The notes: generated by a model not told the origin, from the letters alone. DNA of 51,573 bases from Goodfellowiella coeruleoviolacea (GCF_024171785.1 NZ_JAMTCK010000029.1:1-51573), one strand, 5' to 3'. Positions 39,913 through 48,927 are shown, numbered from the stretch's first letter. Numbers and translations are program-made.

Positions 39913-42587
39913 GCCTGTCCCCTCTCCGCCAGTTGCCCCGGCTGCGCTGACCGCTCCGGCTGCGCTGACCGCTCCGGCTGCGCTGACTGCTCCGGCTGCG
40001 CCGGGGATGGCTCGCCGTCCCTGCCGCACGCGGGCAGCGAGATCACCACGGTCAGGCCCCCGCCCGGGGTGTCCTCGGCCCGAATCGTGCCACCCATCGC
40101 CTCGGTGAAGCCCTTGGCCACGCTCAGCCCCAGGCCCACGCCGGGGGTGGCGTCCCGGTCACCCAGTCGCTGGAACGGCTCGAACAGCGCGTCCTCGGTG
40201 TGCCGGGGCAGGCCGGGGCCGTGGTCGACCACGCGCAGCTCCACGCTGGCCGCGTGCGCGCTGGCCCGCACGGCCACGGCCGGCTCGTCCGGGCTGATCC
40301 GGCCGTCGCCGTCCACGTCCACCTGCCGGCGCGGCCTGGACCGGCCGTGCCGCAGCGCGTTGTCCACCACGTTGGCCACCACCCGCTCCAGCAGGCCCAC
40401 GTCGGCCAGCACCCTCGGCAGGTGCTCGTCCACGTCCACCGCGACCAGCTGGCGGTCCTCCAACCCGGTCAGTGCCCTGGCCACGACCTCGTCGTAGCCG
40501 ACGGGTTTGCGCAGCGGGCGCACCGCGCCGGTGGCCAGCCGCGACGAGTCGAGCAGGTTGTCCACCAGCCCGGTCAGCCGGTCGGCCGACTCCTCCACGG
40601 TGGCCAGTAACTCGCCGGTGTCCTCTTCGGACAGGACCAGCTCGGGGTCGCGCAGGCTGCTCACGGCCGCCTTGATCGAGGTGAGCGGGGTGCGCAGGTC
40701 GTGGCCGACCGCGGACAGCAGGGCGGTGCGCAGCTCGGTGGCCTCGGCCCGGCGCTGCGCCTCGGCGGTCTGGTCGGCCATGCGCTGCTGGCGCAGGGCG
40801 AGCAGGGCCTGGCCGGCCGCGGTCTCCAGGGCGTTGCGGTCGGCGGCCGGCAGCGGCCGGCCGCGCAGCACCAGGTGCACCTCGGGGGTGACCGCCACGT
40901 CCACGTCGGCCTCGTCCGGCTCGGCGCAGGGCGTGGCCCCCACGCAGGCCACCCGCTGCCAGCCGCCGTCGCGCCGCTCCAGCAGCGCCACGGAGGTGAG
41001 CCCGAAGTTCTCCCGCACCTTCTCCAGCAGCCGGGCCAGCGGGAACGGGTGGGTGAGCACGGTGTGCGCGTAGGAGGCCAGCAGGGTGGCCTCGGTGCGG
41101 GCCCTGGCCGCCTGCTCGGCCCGCCGCGCCGCGCCGTCCACCACCAGCGCCACCAGCACCGCCACCACGACCATGGCCACCAGGGTGACCACGTTCTTCT
41201 GGGCGTCCACGCTGAGCGTGTACACCGGCTCGGTGAAGAAGAAGTTCAGCAGCAGGGCGCTGAGCACGGAGGCGACCAGCGCCGGGCCGAGCCCGCCGAC
41301 CAGGGCCACCACCACGGTGGCGAAGAAGAAGTCCACCACGTTGGTGGAGAAGTCCAGTTCCCGCCGCAGCAGCACGCCGACGGTGGTGGCCAGCAGCGGG
41401 CACAGCACGGCAAGCAGCCAGCCGGCCAGCTGCCTGGGCAGCGCCAGCGGGCTGCGGCCGAGCATGGTGCGGATGCGCCCGCCGGAGTGCGCGTGGGTGA
41501 CCATGTGCACGTCGATCGGGCCGGACCGCTGCAGCACGGCCGCGCCGATGCCCTCGTCGAACAGCCGGGCCAGCCGGGACCGGCGGGACGTGCCCAGCAC
41601 CAGCTGGGTGGCGTTGACGCCCCTGGCGAAGTCCAGCAGCGCGGTGGGCACGTCGTCGCCGACCACGGTGTGCCAGGAGGCGCCCACGTCCTCGGCCAGC
41701 CGGCGGAACCGGCCGACCGTGCCGGACGGCACCCCGGCCAGGCCGTCGCCGCGCAGCACGTGCAGCACCAGCAGGTCGGCGCCGGCCCGGCTGGCGATCC
41801 GCCTGGCCCGGCGGATCAGCGTCTCGCTCTCCGGGCCGCCGGTGATCGCGGCCACCACCCGCTCCCGGGTCTCCCAGGTGTCGGTGATCCGCTTCTCCGC
41901 CCGGTAGCGGTGCAGTGCCACGTCCACCTGGTCGGCCACCCACAGCAGGGCCAGCTCGCGCAGGGCGGTGAGGTTGCCCGGGCGGAAGTAGTTGCTCAGG
42001 GCCGCGTCGATGCGGTGCGCCGGGTAGACGTTGCCGTGCGCGAGCCGGCGGCGCAGCGCCTCCGGGGTGATGTCGACCAGTTCGACCTGCTCGGCGCGGC
42101 GCACCACCTCGTCGGGCACGGTCTCCTGCTGCGGCACCCCGGTGATCCGCTCGACCACGTCGTTGAGGCTCTCCAGGTGCTGGACGTTCACCGTGGACAG
42201 CACGTCGATGCCGGCCTCCAGCAGTTCCTCGACGTCCTGCCAGCGCTTGGCGTTGCGGGAGCCGGGCACGTTGGTGTGGGCCAGCTCGTCGACCAGCGCC
42301 ACCTCGGGCCGGCGGGCCAGCAGCGCGTCCACGTCCAGCTCGGTGAACTGCCGGCCGCGGTGGGTCAGGGTGCGCCGGGGCACCTGCTCCAGGCCGGCCA
42401 CCAGCTCCGCCGTCCTGGCCCGGCCGTGCGTCTCGACCAGGCCGACCACCACGTCGGTGCCGCGTTCGCGGCGGCGCTGCGCCTCGCCGAGCATGGCGAA
42501 GGTCTTGCCCACCCCCGGAGCGGCACCGAGGTAGATGCGCAGTTCTCCCCGTCTGGTGCCGCCCCTGGCTGTTCGTTCCCCGTCCAC
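39909..42587 (-). CDS. kdpD: KdpD-type sensor histidine kinase
   Basis: An 892-residue osmosensitive K+ sensor kinase. The N-terminal KdpD domain has P-loop GAAPGVGKT (21-29) and LVDELAHTN. A USP-like domain follows, then about four membrane helices (roughly 395-490) and a GAF-like region. The kinase core has the H-box GHDLRTPLTSIK (H629), N-box NVVDNALRHG, and G-boxes DHGPGL and GVGLGLSVAKG. Two oddities stand out. The ATPase domain has an inserted perfect EF-hand loop (757-768). The C-terminus ends in hexapeptide repeats (QPERSA) from an 18-bp minisatellite. The GTG at 42587 is preferred because conservation starts there. An in-frame TTG at 42740 is an alternative. Confidence 0.93.
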   Translation of the reverse strand: MDGERTARGGTRRGELRIYLGAAPGVGKTFAMLGEAQRRRERGTDVVVGLVETHGRARTAELVAGLEQVPRRTLTHRGRQFTELDVDALLARRPEVALVDELAHTNVPGSRNAKRWQDVEELLEAGIDVLSTVNVQHLESLNDVVERITGVPQQETVPDEVVRRAEQVELVDITPEALRRRLAHGNVYPAHRIDAALSNYFRPGNLTALRELALLWVADQVDVALHRYRAEKRITDTWETRERVVAAITGGPESETLIRRARRIASRAGADLLVLHVLRGDGLAGVPSGTVGRFRRLAEDVGASWHTVVGDDVPTALLDFARGVNATQLVLGTSRRSRLARLFDEGIGAAVLQRSGPIDVHMVTHAHSGGRIRTMLGRSPLALPRQLAGWLLAVLCPLLATTVGVLLRRELDFSTNVVDFFFATVVVALVGGLGPALVASVLSALLLNFFFTEPVYTLSVDAQKNVVTLVAMVVVAVLVALVVDGAARRAEQAARARTEATLLASYAHTVLTHPFPLARLLEKVRENFGLTSVALLERRDGGWQRVACVGATPCAEPDEADVDVAVTPEVHLVLRGRPLPAADRNALETAAGQALLALRQQRMADQTAEAQRRAEATELRTALLSAVGHDLRTPLTSIKAAVSSLRDPELVLSEEDTGELLATVEESADRLTGLVDNLLDSSRLATGAVRPLRKPVGYDEVVARALTGLEDRQLVAVDVDEHLPRVLADVGLLERVVANVVDNALRHGRSRPRRQVDVDGDGRISPDEPAVAVRASAHAASVELRVVDHGPGLPRHTEDALFEPFQRLGDRDATPGVGLGLSVAKGFTEAMGGTIRAEDTPGGGLTVVISLPACGRDGEPSPAQPEQSAQPERSAQPERSAQPGQLAERGQA
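39941..39994. repeat. 18-bp tandem repeat at the 3' end of kdpD
   Basis: Three 18-base units (39941-39958, 39959-39976, 39977-39994) and a partial fourth differ by single bases. They encode tandem hexapeptides of the form QPERSA just before the KdpD stop. Length change would keep the frame. Confidence 0.88.
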
Positions 42588-42931
42588 CGCACCAGTGTGC
42601 GCCGGCCCGTCATCACCCCGATCGCTGGTCTGACCGTCCGATCCGCCGACTGCCACCGAACCCGGTGGTGTCGGGCCTGGTGCCAGGCCTGGTGCCGGAC
42701 GACGCCGTCGGGCCCCCGGCGCGGTCCGCCGCGGCTGCAATCCACCTCACACCACCACCGGTCACCCGGGCGAGACCCACGGGTAACCGAGTGGTGCTAC
42801 CGGTAACGCTCCGCGCTACGCCAAGTGCCTGATGACAAGCGCCCGGTTAAGTAGTTTCATAGGTAATGAATGCAGTTTACCTGCTCGCAACATCACCCGA
42901 TCTCCAGCCAAGGGCGTGAAGGAGAACGCGC
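42588..42931. other. Divergent intergenic region between kdpD and asnB
   Basis: A 344-base gap. The kdpD side is GC-rich and could be partly coding if the TTG at 42740 is used. The asnB side (about 42780-42900) is AT-rich for this genome. It contains GGTAACC and GGTAACG elements and the inverted repeat at 42861-42882. This is the likely asnB promoter. No separate gene is seen. Confidence 0.6.
42861..42882. promoter_or_regulatory. Operator-like inverted repeat upstream of asnB
   Basis: AGGTAA and TTACCT form perfect 6-base arms around a 10-base spacer. The site is 50 bases upstream of the asnB start, within an AT-rich stretch. The MarR-family gene after asnB and nitrogen regulators such as GlnR are candidate binders. 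Neither is shown. Confidence 0.45.
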
Positions 42932-44779
42932 ATGTGTGGCATCACCGGATGGGTCTCGTTCGACCGTGATCTGAGCACCGAGCGGCCCACCGTGGAAGCG
43001 ATGACGGAGACCATGTCCTGCCGCGGTCCGGACGCGGCCGGCACCTGGTACGACCGGCACGCCGCCCTCGGCCACCGCCGGCTGGCCATCATCGACCTGC
43101 CCGGCGGCGCCCAGCCCATGGCCGAGGCCACCGCCGACGGCCAGCAGGTCGCCATGGTCTACAGCGGCGAGTCCTACAACTTCACCGAGCTGCGCGACGA
43201 ACTGCGCCGGCGCGGCCACCAGTTCCGCACCGACAGCGACACCGAGGTGGTGCTGCACGGCTACCTGGAGTGGGGCGAGGCCCTGGCCGAGCGGCTCAAC
43301 GGCATGTACGCCTTCGCCATCTGGGACAGCCGCAGCCAGAAGCTGGTCATGGTGCGCGACCGGATGGGCATCAAGCCGTTCTACTACTACCCCACCGCCG
43401 ACGGCGTGCTGTTCGGCTCGGAGCCCAAGGCCATCCTGGCCAACCCGCTGGCCAAGCGCGTGGTCGGGCTGACCGGGCTGCGGGAGCTGATGAGCTTCAG
43501 CAAGACCCCCGGCGAGGCGATCTGGGAGGGCATGCGCGAGGTCGTGCCCGGCACCGTGGTCACGGTGGACCGCAACGGCCTGCGCGAGCACGTGTACTGG
43601 CGGCTGGGCACCCACGAGCACACCGACGACCAGCAGACCACCGTGACCAGGGTGCGGGAACTGCTCGACGACATCGTCCGCCGCCAGCTGGTCGCCGACG
43701 TGCCGCGCTGCGTGCTGCTCTCCGGCGGCCTGGACTCCAGCGCGATCACCGCGCTGGCCAGCCAGCAGCTCGGCGAGCAGGGCGAGAAGGTGCGCAGCTT
43801 CGCCGTGGACTTCGTCGGCCAGGCGGAGAACTTCGTGGCCGACGAGCTGCGCGGCACCCCGGACACCCCGTACGTGCACGACGTGGCCGAGCACGTCGCC
43901 TCCGAGCACTCCGACATCGTGCTCGACCACACCCGGCTGGCCGACCCGGACGTGCGGCGCCGGGTGATCACCGCCCGCGACCTGCCCAACAGCCTCGGCG
44001 ACATGGACGCCTCGCTGTTCCTGCTGTTCAAGGCGATCCGGGAGCACTCGACCGTGGCGCTGTCCGGTGAGTCCGCCGACGAGGTGTTCGGCGGCTACCG
44101 CTGGTTCCACGAGCCCGAGGTGCAGCGGGCCGACACCTTCCCGTGGATCGCCAGCCGGGTGCTCAGCGGCCAGACCCAGCGGCGCACCGTATACTCCGCC
44201 GACCTGCTGGCCAAGGCCGACCTGGCCGGGTACATGCGGGACGGCTACGCCAGCGCGGTGGCCGAGGTGGACCCGCTGCCCGGGGAGAGCGAGCACGAGC
44301 GGCGCATGCGGGTGATCAGCTACCTGCACCTGACCCGGTTCGTGCGCGTGCTGCTGGACCGCAAGGACCGGATGAGCATGGCGGTCGGCCTCGAGGTGCG
44401 CGTGCCGTTCTGCGACCACCGCCTGGTCGAGTACGTCTACAACGCGCCGTGGTCGCTGAAGACCTACGACAGCCGGGAGAAGAGCCTGCTGCGCGGGGCG
44501 ACCAGGGACGTGCTGCCGCAGTCCGTGGTGGACCGGGTGAAGAGCCCCTACCCGTCCACACAGGACCCGCACTACGCCGCCGCGATCCAGCAGCAGCTCA
44601 AGGAACTGCTGGCCAACCGCGACCACCAGGTGTTCGACCTGATGGACCGCGCGGTGCTGACCGAACTGGCCGAGCTGGACCCGACCAGCATGCCCTCCCT
44701 CACCCGCAACAGCATCGATCTCGCCCTCAACATGGCGACATGGCTGGACATCTACCGCCCCGAGATGCGACTGTCCTGA
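42932..44779 (+). CDS. asnB: Asparagine synthetase (glutamine-hydrolysing)
   Basis: AsnB makes asparagine from aspartate, ATP and glutamine. The 615-residue protein has the N-terminal nucleophile Cys2 (MCGITGW), the glutaminase motifs CRGPDAAG and LGHRRLAIIDL, and the synthetase P-loop SGGLDSS (264-270), with GESADEVFGGY and RVPFCDHRLVEY further on. The usual N-G-E-I-Y-N loop reads SGESYNF, a variant seen in an actinobacterial subgroup. The ATG follows GTGAAGGAG. The length and motifs fit a primary-metabolism enzyme, not a lasso-peptide or amidotransferase homologue. Confidence 0.95.
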   Translation: MCGITGWVSFDRDLSTERPTVEAMTETMSCRGPDAAGTWYDRHAALGHRRLAIIDLPGGAQPMAEATADGQQVAMVYSGESYNFTELRDELRRRGHQFRTDSDTEVVLHGYLEWGEALAERLNGMYAFAIWDSRSQKLVMVRDRMGIKPFYYYPTADGVLFGSEPKAILANPLAKRVVGLTGLRELMSFSKTPGEAIWEGMREVVPGTVVTVDRNGLREHVYWRLGTHEHTDDQQTTVTRVRELLDDIVRRQLVADVPRCVLLSGGLDSSAITALASQQLGEQGEKVRSFAVDFVGQAENFVADELRGTPDTPYVHDVAEHVASEHSDIVLDHTRLADPDVRRRVITARDLPNSLGDMDASLFLLFKAIREHSTVALSGESADEVFGGYRWFHEPEVQRADTFPWIASRVLSGQTQRRTVYSADLLAKADLAGYMRDGYASAVAEVDPLPGESEHERRMRVISYLHLTRFVRVLLDRKDRMSMAVGLEVRVPFCDHRLVEYVYNAPWSLKTYDSREKSLLRGATRDVLPQSVVDRVKSPYPSTQDPHYAAAIQQQLKELLANRDHQVFDLMDRAVLTELAELDPTSMPSLTRNSIDLALNMATWLDIYRPEMRLS

Positions 44780-44835
44780 ACGAACCTGGCGAATCGGACA
44801 GGGCAGTGTTGTAGGGCGTCTTCAGGGAGGCCGGG

Positions 44836-45273
44836 ATGACCACCAGTGCGACCAGTCGGGAAGCGCTCAGCCTGGTGGTCGCCCTGCACCGGTTGGTGCG
44901 CAGCCTCCGGCACACCTCCAAGGCGGCCGGGCTGCAACCGACCCAGCTGGTCGTGCTGTCCCAGCTGATGGAGTCCGGGCCGATGCGCATCGGCGAGCTG
45001 GCCGTCCGGGTTCCCTGCTCCCAACCCACCGCCACCACGGTGGTGACCAGCCTGGAGACCGCCGGGCTGGTCCGCAGGGAACCCGACCCGGCCGACGGCC
45101 GCGCCACCCGGGTGCTGATCACCGACGAGGGCAGGACCACGATCATCTCGGTGGCCCACGGCGAGGCCGAACTGCTCTCCGAGCGCATGGCCCGGCTGCC
45201 CGAGGCCGAACGCGCCGCCCTGGCCAACCTGACCCCGGTCCTGCGCCACCTCGCCGAAATCCCCGCGAGTTGA
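44836..45273 (+). CDS. MarR-family transcriptional regulator
   Basis: A 145-residue winged-helix regulator. The core is LQPTQLVVLSQLMESGPMRIGELAVRV, the recognition helix SQPTATTVVTSLETAGLV, and the wing REPDPADGRATRVLITDEG. The ATG has AGGGAGGC upstream. It is 56 bases after asnB on the same strand. The last codons (Pro-Ala-Ser-stop) lie within the 62-bp dispersed repeat, so the C-terminus was set by that element. The target is unknown. Confidence 0.9.
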   Translation: MTTSATSREALSLVVALHRLVRSLRHTSKAAGLQPTQLVVLSQLMESGPMRIGELAVRVPCSQPTATTVVTSLETAGLVRREPDPADGRATRVLITDEGRTTIISVAHGEAELLSERMARLPEAERAALANLTPVLRHLAEIPAS

Positions 45274-45322
45274 CTTTGCAAACCCCCCGAGTTGACACTT
45301 CAGGCAGGGCCATCCGGGTGAC
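45261..45322. repeat. Dispersed 62-bp repeat, copy 2
   Basis: 58 of 62 bases match 4607-4668 in the same orientation. Differences are at the seventh base of the first CGAGTYGAC block, one base in the second tail, and two adjacent bases near the end. The copy overlaps the end of the MarR gene and supplies its TGA stop, in a convergent gap with mutM. Confidence 0.85.
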
Positions 45323-45351
45323 GAAAGACCTGGGCCGGGCAGGCCAGGGCG

Positions 45352-46278
45352 TCAGGAGGGCCGGGCGCTGCGGGGTGGCGGCTGGCAGCGGGGGCAGGAG
45401 AAGGACGAGCGGTTCATGAACGCCTCACGTCGGATCGGCGTGCCGCACCGGGAACACGGCTGCCCCTCCTGGCCGTAGGCGTTGAGCGAGCGGTCGAAGT
45501 AGCCGGACTGGCCGTTGATGTTGACGTAGAGCGCGTCGAACGAGGTGCCGCCGGCCCGCAGCGCCTCACCCATCACCTGGCTGGCGGCCTCGATCAGCGT
45601 GTCGCACTGCGCCCTGGTCAGCCGGTCGGTGGGCCGGGACCAGTGCAGCCTGCTCCGCCACAGCGCCTCGTCGGCGTAGATGTTGCCCACCCCGGAGATC
45701 AGGGTCTGGTCCAGCAGCGCCCGCTTGACCTCGGTGCGCCTGGCCCGCAGCGCCCTGATCACCGCGTCGCGGTCGAAGCGCGGGTCCATGGGGTCGCGGG
45801 CGATGTGCGCCACGGGCAGCGGCAGGTGCTCGCCGTCCACCTGGACCAGTTCGGCCAGTGCCAGGCCACCGAACGTGCGCTGGTCGACGAACCGCAGCTC
45901 CGGGCCGTCGTCGGCGAACCGGAACCGCACCCGCAGGTGCTTCTCGTCGGGCGCGCCCACCGGCTGGACCAGCATCTGCCCGCTCATCCCCAGGTGGGCG
46001 AGCATGGCCTCGCCGTCACCACCGGTTCCGGCGAACTCACCCGCGGTGACCTGGTGCGCGGCATCGGTCGGGCCGGCCAGGTCCACCCACAGGTACTTGC
46101 CCCGGCGGCGCACCCCGGCCATCCGCTGGCCGACCAGCCGGGCGGCGAAGTCGGCGGCGCCGGGCAGGTGCCGGCGGATCGCCCGGGGGTGCAGCACCTC
46201 GACGTGGCTGATCGTCCGGCCGGCCACGTGCGCCTGCAGGCCCAGCCGGACGACCTCCACCTCGGGTAGTTCAGGCAC
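45352..46278 (-). CDS. mutM: Formamidopyrimidine-DNA glycosylase
   Basis: Fpg/MutM excises 8-oxoguanine and formamidopyrimidines and nicks the strand. The 308-residue enzyme begins V(M)-PELPEVE, so the catalytic Pro2 and Glu3 are in place. It has the conserved Lys in RRRGKYLW, the [14 protein letters not shown] helix-two-turn-helix and a C-terminal zinc finger CSRCG...SCPRC. The GTG at 46278 is required to expose the Pro. It follows rnc with an 83-base gap. Confidence 0.96.
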   Translation of the reverse strand: MPELPEVEVVRLGLQAHVAGRTISHVEVLHPRAIRRHLPGAADFAARLVGQRMAGVRRRGKYLWVDLAGPTDAAHQVTAGEFAGTGGDGEAMLAHLGMSGQMLVQPVGAPDEKHLRVRFRFADDGPELRFVDQRTFGGLALAELVQVDGEHLPLPVAHIARDPMDPRFDRDAVIRALRARRTEVKRALLDQTLISGVGNIYADEALWRSRLHWSRPTDRLTRAQCDTLIEAASQVMGEALRAGGTSFDALYVNINGQSGYFDRSLNAYGQEGQPCSRCGTPIRREAFMNRSSFSCPRCQPPPRSARPS

Positions 46279-46361
46279 GCGGCAACCCCTGCTCGTGTGA
46301 AACGGTGGCACGCGGCACGCCACGGCCCGCCCCGCCGGGAGGCAGGGGCGGGCCGTGGTCG

Positions 46362-47144
46362 CTACGCGCTCTCGTCCGACTCGACGGCCCCGGCCTCGCC
46401 GGCCTGCTCGGCTTCCTGGCCGGCCTTGATCTGCTCGGACAGGGCCTGCCAGGCGGCCTGGGCGGCCTTCTGCTCGGCTTCCTTCTTGGTGCGCCCGTCC
46501 CCGAGCCCGTAGGGCTGACCGCCGACCAGCACGGTGGCGGTGAACTCCTTGCGGTGGTCCGGGCCCTGGTCGTCCACCCGGTACTCGGGCACACCCAGGC
46601 CGGCCGACGCGGTGAGTTCCTGCAGACTGGTCTTCCAGTCCAGGCCCGCACCCCGCTGCGGCGCCTCGGCCAGCAGCTTCTCGAACAGTCGGAGCACCAG
46701 TTCGCGGGCGGTCTCGACGCCGTGCTGGAGGTACACCGCTCCGATCACGGCTTCGAGACCGTCAGCGAGAATGCTCGCCTTGTCCCGGCCACCGGTGAGT
46801 TCCTCGCCCCGCCCGAGCAGCAGGTAGGCGCCGAGGCCACCGTCACCGAGTTGGCGAGCCACGCTGGCCAACGCGTGCATGTTCACCACGCTCGCCCGCA
46901 GCTTGGCCAACTGCCCCTCGGGCAGTTGCGGGTGGGACCGGTAGAGCTTGTCCGTCACCACCAGGCCGAGCACGGCGTCACCCAGGAACTCCAGCCGCTC
47001 GTTGGGCGGGAGTCCCCCGTTCTCGTACGCGTACGAGCGGTGTGTCAGCGCCAGGACCAGCAGCTCGGCGTCCAGATCAACGCCGAGCGCCTTCAGCAGG
47101 GGGGTACGGTCGCGCGGGCCACCCCGAGATCCCCTACCCCCCAT
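46362..47144 (-). CDS. rnc: Ribonuclease III
   Basis: RNase III cuts double-stranded RNA in rRNA processing. The 260-residue enzyme has the catalytic signature [13 protein letters not shown] near residue 48, a second acidic site [12 protein letters not shown], and a C-terminal double-stranded-RNA-binding domain (about 165-240, DWKTSLQEL ... [19 protein letters not shown]). A low-complexity acidic tail follows. It starts 26 bases after rpmF on the same strand. Confidence 0.96.
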   Translation of the reverse strand: MGGRGSRGGPRDRTPLLKALGVDLDAELLVLALTHRSYAYENGGLPPNERLEFLGDAVLGLVVTDKLYRSHPQLPEGQLAKLRASVVNMHALASVARQLGDGGLGAYLLLGRGEELTGGRDKASILADGLEAVIGAVYLQHGVETARELVLRLFEKLLAEAPQRGAGLDWKTSLQELTASAGLGVPEYRVDDQGPDHRKEFTATVLVGGQPYGLGDGRTKKEAEQKAAQAAWQALSEQIKAGQEAEQAGEAGAVESDESA

Positions 47145-47170
47145 TGCACATCGCTGCCTTCACCAAGGGA

Positions 47171-47356
47171 TCAGGCCGAGGGCCGGACAACCTGACGGCC
47201 GTCGTACTGGCCACACGCCGGGCAGGCCACGTGCTGCGGCTTGGGCTGACGGCAGGCGCGGTTCGAGCAGGCGACCAGGTGCACCGCAGTGGTCTTCCAC
47301 TGGGACCGGCGCGAACGCGTGTTCGAGCGCGACATCCTTCGCTTCGGGACGGCCAC
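47171..47356 (-). CDS. rpmF: 50S ribosomal protein L32
   Basis: A 61-residue ribosomal protein starting with a GTG ([21 protein letters not shown]). It keeps four cysteines (C30, C35, C45, C48), so it is the zinc-binding form. It lies between DUF177 and rnc, as in most bacteria. Confidence 0.95.
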   Translation of the reverse strand: MAVPKRRMSRSNTRSRRSQWKTTAVHLVACSNRACRQPKPQHVACPACGQYDGRQVVRPSA

Positions 47357-47425
47357 GTCTAGTTCTCCTCAACAGGTCAGTCTGCTCTTGCGGCGAGCGT
47401 CGACTCTGGTTGTCAGTTCCGTTGG

Positions 47426-48001
47426 TTACTGCGATGCCTCGCCAAACCGCTCCCGCAGGGCGGCCCAACGAGGGTCAATCGTCTCATGCCCGTGATCCGG
47501 GCCGAGGTCGGCCCGGCGGCCACCGCACTCAGGGCACAGCCCGAGGCAGTCCGGCGAACACAGCGGCACCTGCGGCAATGCCAGCACGACCGCGTCACGC
47601 ACGGCGGGTTCGAGGTCGATCAGGTCATCGACGATCCGGCTGACCTCGTCCTCGTCGGTGGTCGCCTCGGTGGCGCTCTCCGGGTAGGCGTACAGCTCGG
47701 TCAGCTCCGCGGTGACCCGGTCGGTCAGCGGGTCGAGGCAGCGCGAGCACTCGCCCCTGGTCGCCGCGCTCGCGGTGCCCGAGACGAGGACGCCCTCCAC
47801 CACCGCTTCCACCAGCAGGTCGAGTTCCACGTCGGCCCCCTCGGGCACCGCGATCACGTCAACGAGCCCGAGCCCGGCCGGAGCCGGGACCGTCCTGCGG
47901 TAGGTGCGGCTGGTCCCCGGCCGCCGCCCGAGGTCCCTGGTGTCGATGACCCAGGGCCCGGCGGTTGCCGGACGTGCTGCTGCGGAACGGTGCTCAGACA
48001 T
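47426..48001 (-). CDS. DUF177 (YceD-like) protein
   Basis: A 191-residue protein of the DUF177/YceD family, linked to rRNA metabolism in bacteria and plastids, always near rpmF. It has WVIDTRDLGRRPGTSRTYRRTVPAP, a CSRCLDPL motif and a C-terminal Cys-rich segment CSPDCLGLCPECGG, probably metal-binding. ATG at 48001. A 16-bp tandem repeat lies directly upstream in the presumed promoter region of the DUF177-rpmF-rnc-mutM run. Confidence 0.92.
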   Translation of the reverse strand: MSEHRSAAARPATAGPWVIDTRDLGRRPGTSRTYRRTVPAPAGLGLVDVIAVPEGADVELDLLVEAVVEGVLVSGTASAATRGECSRCLDPLTDRVTAELTELYAYPESATEATTDEDEVSRIVDDLIDLEPAVRDAVVLALPQVPLCSPDCLGLCPECGGRRADLGPDHGHETIDPRWAALRERFGEASQ

Positions 48002-48018
48002 GGTTGGACTCAAGACGT

Positions 48019-48099
48019 TGTGGACCCGAAGTGCTGTCGACTCAGGGTGCTGTGGACTCAGGCTGCTGTTCTCAGGCTGCGGTGTTCTCAGGCTGCCGG
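48019..48099. repeat. 16-bp tandem repeat upstream of DUF177
   Basis: Five 16-17-base units, starting at 48019, 48035, 48051, 48067 and 48083, share TGT-n-(GA)CTCAGGSTGC. The last two lack the GGA. They begin 18 bases upstream of the DUF177 start codon. The array therefore lies in the leader or promoter of the operon. Confidence 0.8.
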
Positions 48100-48207
48100 G
48101 CACGTGTTGTGCTGGCTGGCACCACGGCCAGCCCACCCAGAGTACGGGACAACCCCGTCCGGATCAAAAACCGGCACGGGGGCCGCTCCCCGACCCATCG
48201 GCACCGG

Positions 48208-48927
48208 TCACGAGTTGTAGTCGTAGGGCGCGGCGGCCACGGTGTTCAGCGCTGGCCCGCGCAGGTGCGAGCGGCCCTTGCCGACGCTGCGCAGCGTGTG
48301 CGAGAGCAGGTCCTCGAACTCCGCCAGCTTGCCGTCCACGTAGGCGTCGCACTCCTGGCGCAGCCGGGCCGACTCGGCGTTGGCCGCGTCCACGATGCGC
48401 GCGGACTCCTCCCGCGCCGCCTGCACGACCTCGGTCTGCGAGACGAGCCTGGCCTGCTCGGCGCGGCCCTCCTCGATGGCCCGCTCGTAGTTGGCGCGAC
48501 CGGCCTGGACCATCCGGTCGGCCTCGCTGTGCGCCCTGGCCACCAGGTCCTCGTACTCCTGGCGGCCGGCGTTGACCGCCCGCTCCGCCTCGTGCTGCGC
48601 CTCGGCCAGCATCCGCTCGGCCCTGGCTCTGGCCTCGGACACCATTCGGTCGGCCTCGGCGCGGGCCTCGGCGAGCGCGCGCTCGGCCTCGGAGCGGGAC
48701 TTGCTCAGGCTCTGCTCGGCCTCGTGCTGGGCCCGGCCGACGATCTCGTCGCGCGCGTCGAGCACGTCCTGGGCGTCGTCGAGTTCGGCGGGGATGGCGT
48801 CGCGGATGTCGTCGAGCAGTTCGAGCACGTCACCGCGCGGCACCACGCACCCGGAGGTCATGGGCACGCCGCGGGCCTCTTCAACGATGGTCACCAACTC
48901 GTCAAGGGCCTCGAACACTCGGTACAC
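48208..48927 (-). CDS. sepIVA: SepIVA-like DivIVA-domain septation protein
   Basis: A 239-residue coiled-coil protein with a DivIVA-like N-terminal segment (MYRVFEALDELVTIVEEA). It continues VPRGDVLELLDDIRDAIPAELDDAQDVLDARDEIV and then a long Ala/Glu/Arg helical region with ~7-residue periodicity (residues 60-200). It corresponds in position and appearance to mycobacterial SepIVA (Rv2927c), needed at the division septum and wall synthesis zone. GTG at 48927 has GAGGAG upstream. The gene is next to DUF177 and rpmF, as in mycobacteria. Confidence 0.85.
   Translation of the reverse strand: MYRVFEALDELVTIVEEARGVPMTSGCVVPRGDVLELLDDIRDAIPAELDDAQDVLDARDEIVGRAQHEAEQSLSKSRSEAERALAEARAEADRMVSEARARAERMLAEAQHEAERAVNAGRQEYEDLVARAHSEADRMVQAGRANYERAIEEGRAEQARLVSQTEVVQAAREESARIVDAANAESARLRQECDAYVDGKLAEFEDLLSHTLRSVGKGRSHLRGPALNTVAAAPYDYNS

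Noticed and set aside
40701-42806. Plus-strand open frame of about 700 codons opposite kdpD
   Set aside because: The composition is His/Gln/Gly-rich and low complexity, typical of a shadow frame. KdpD on the other strand is complete.
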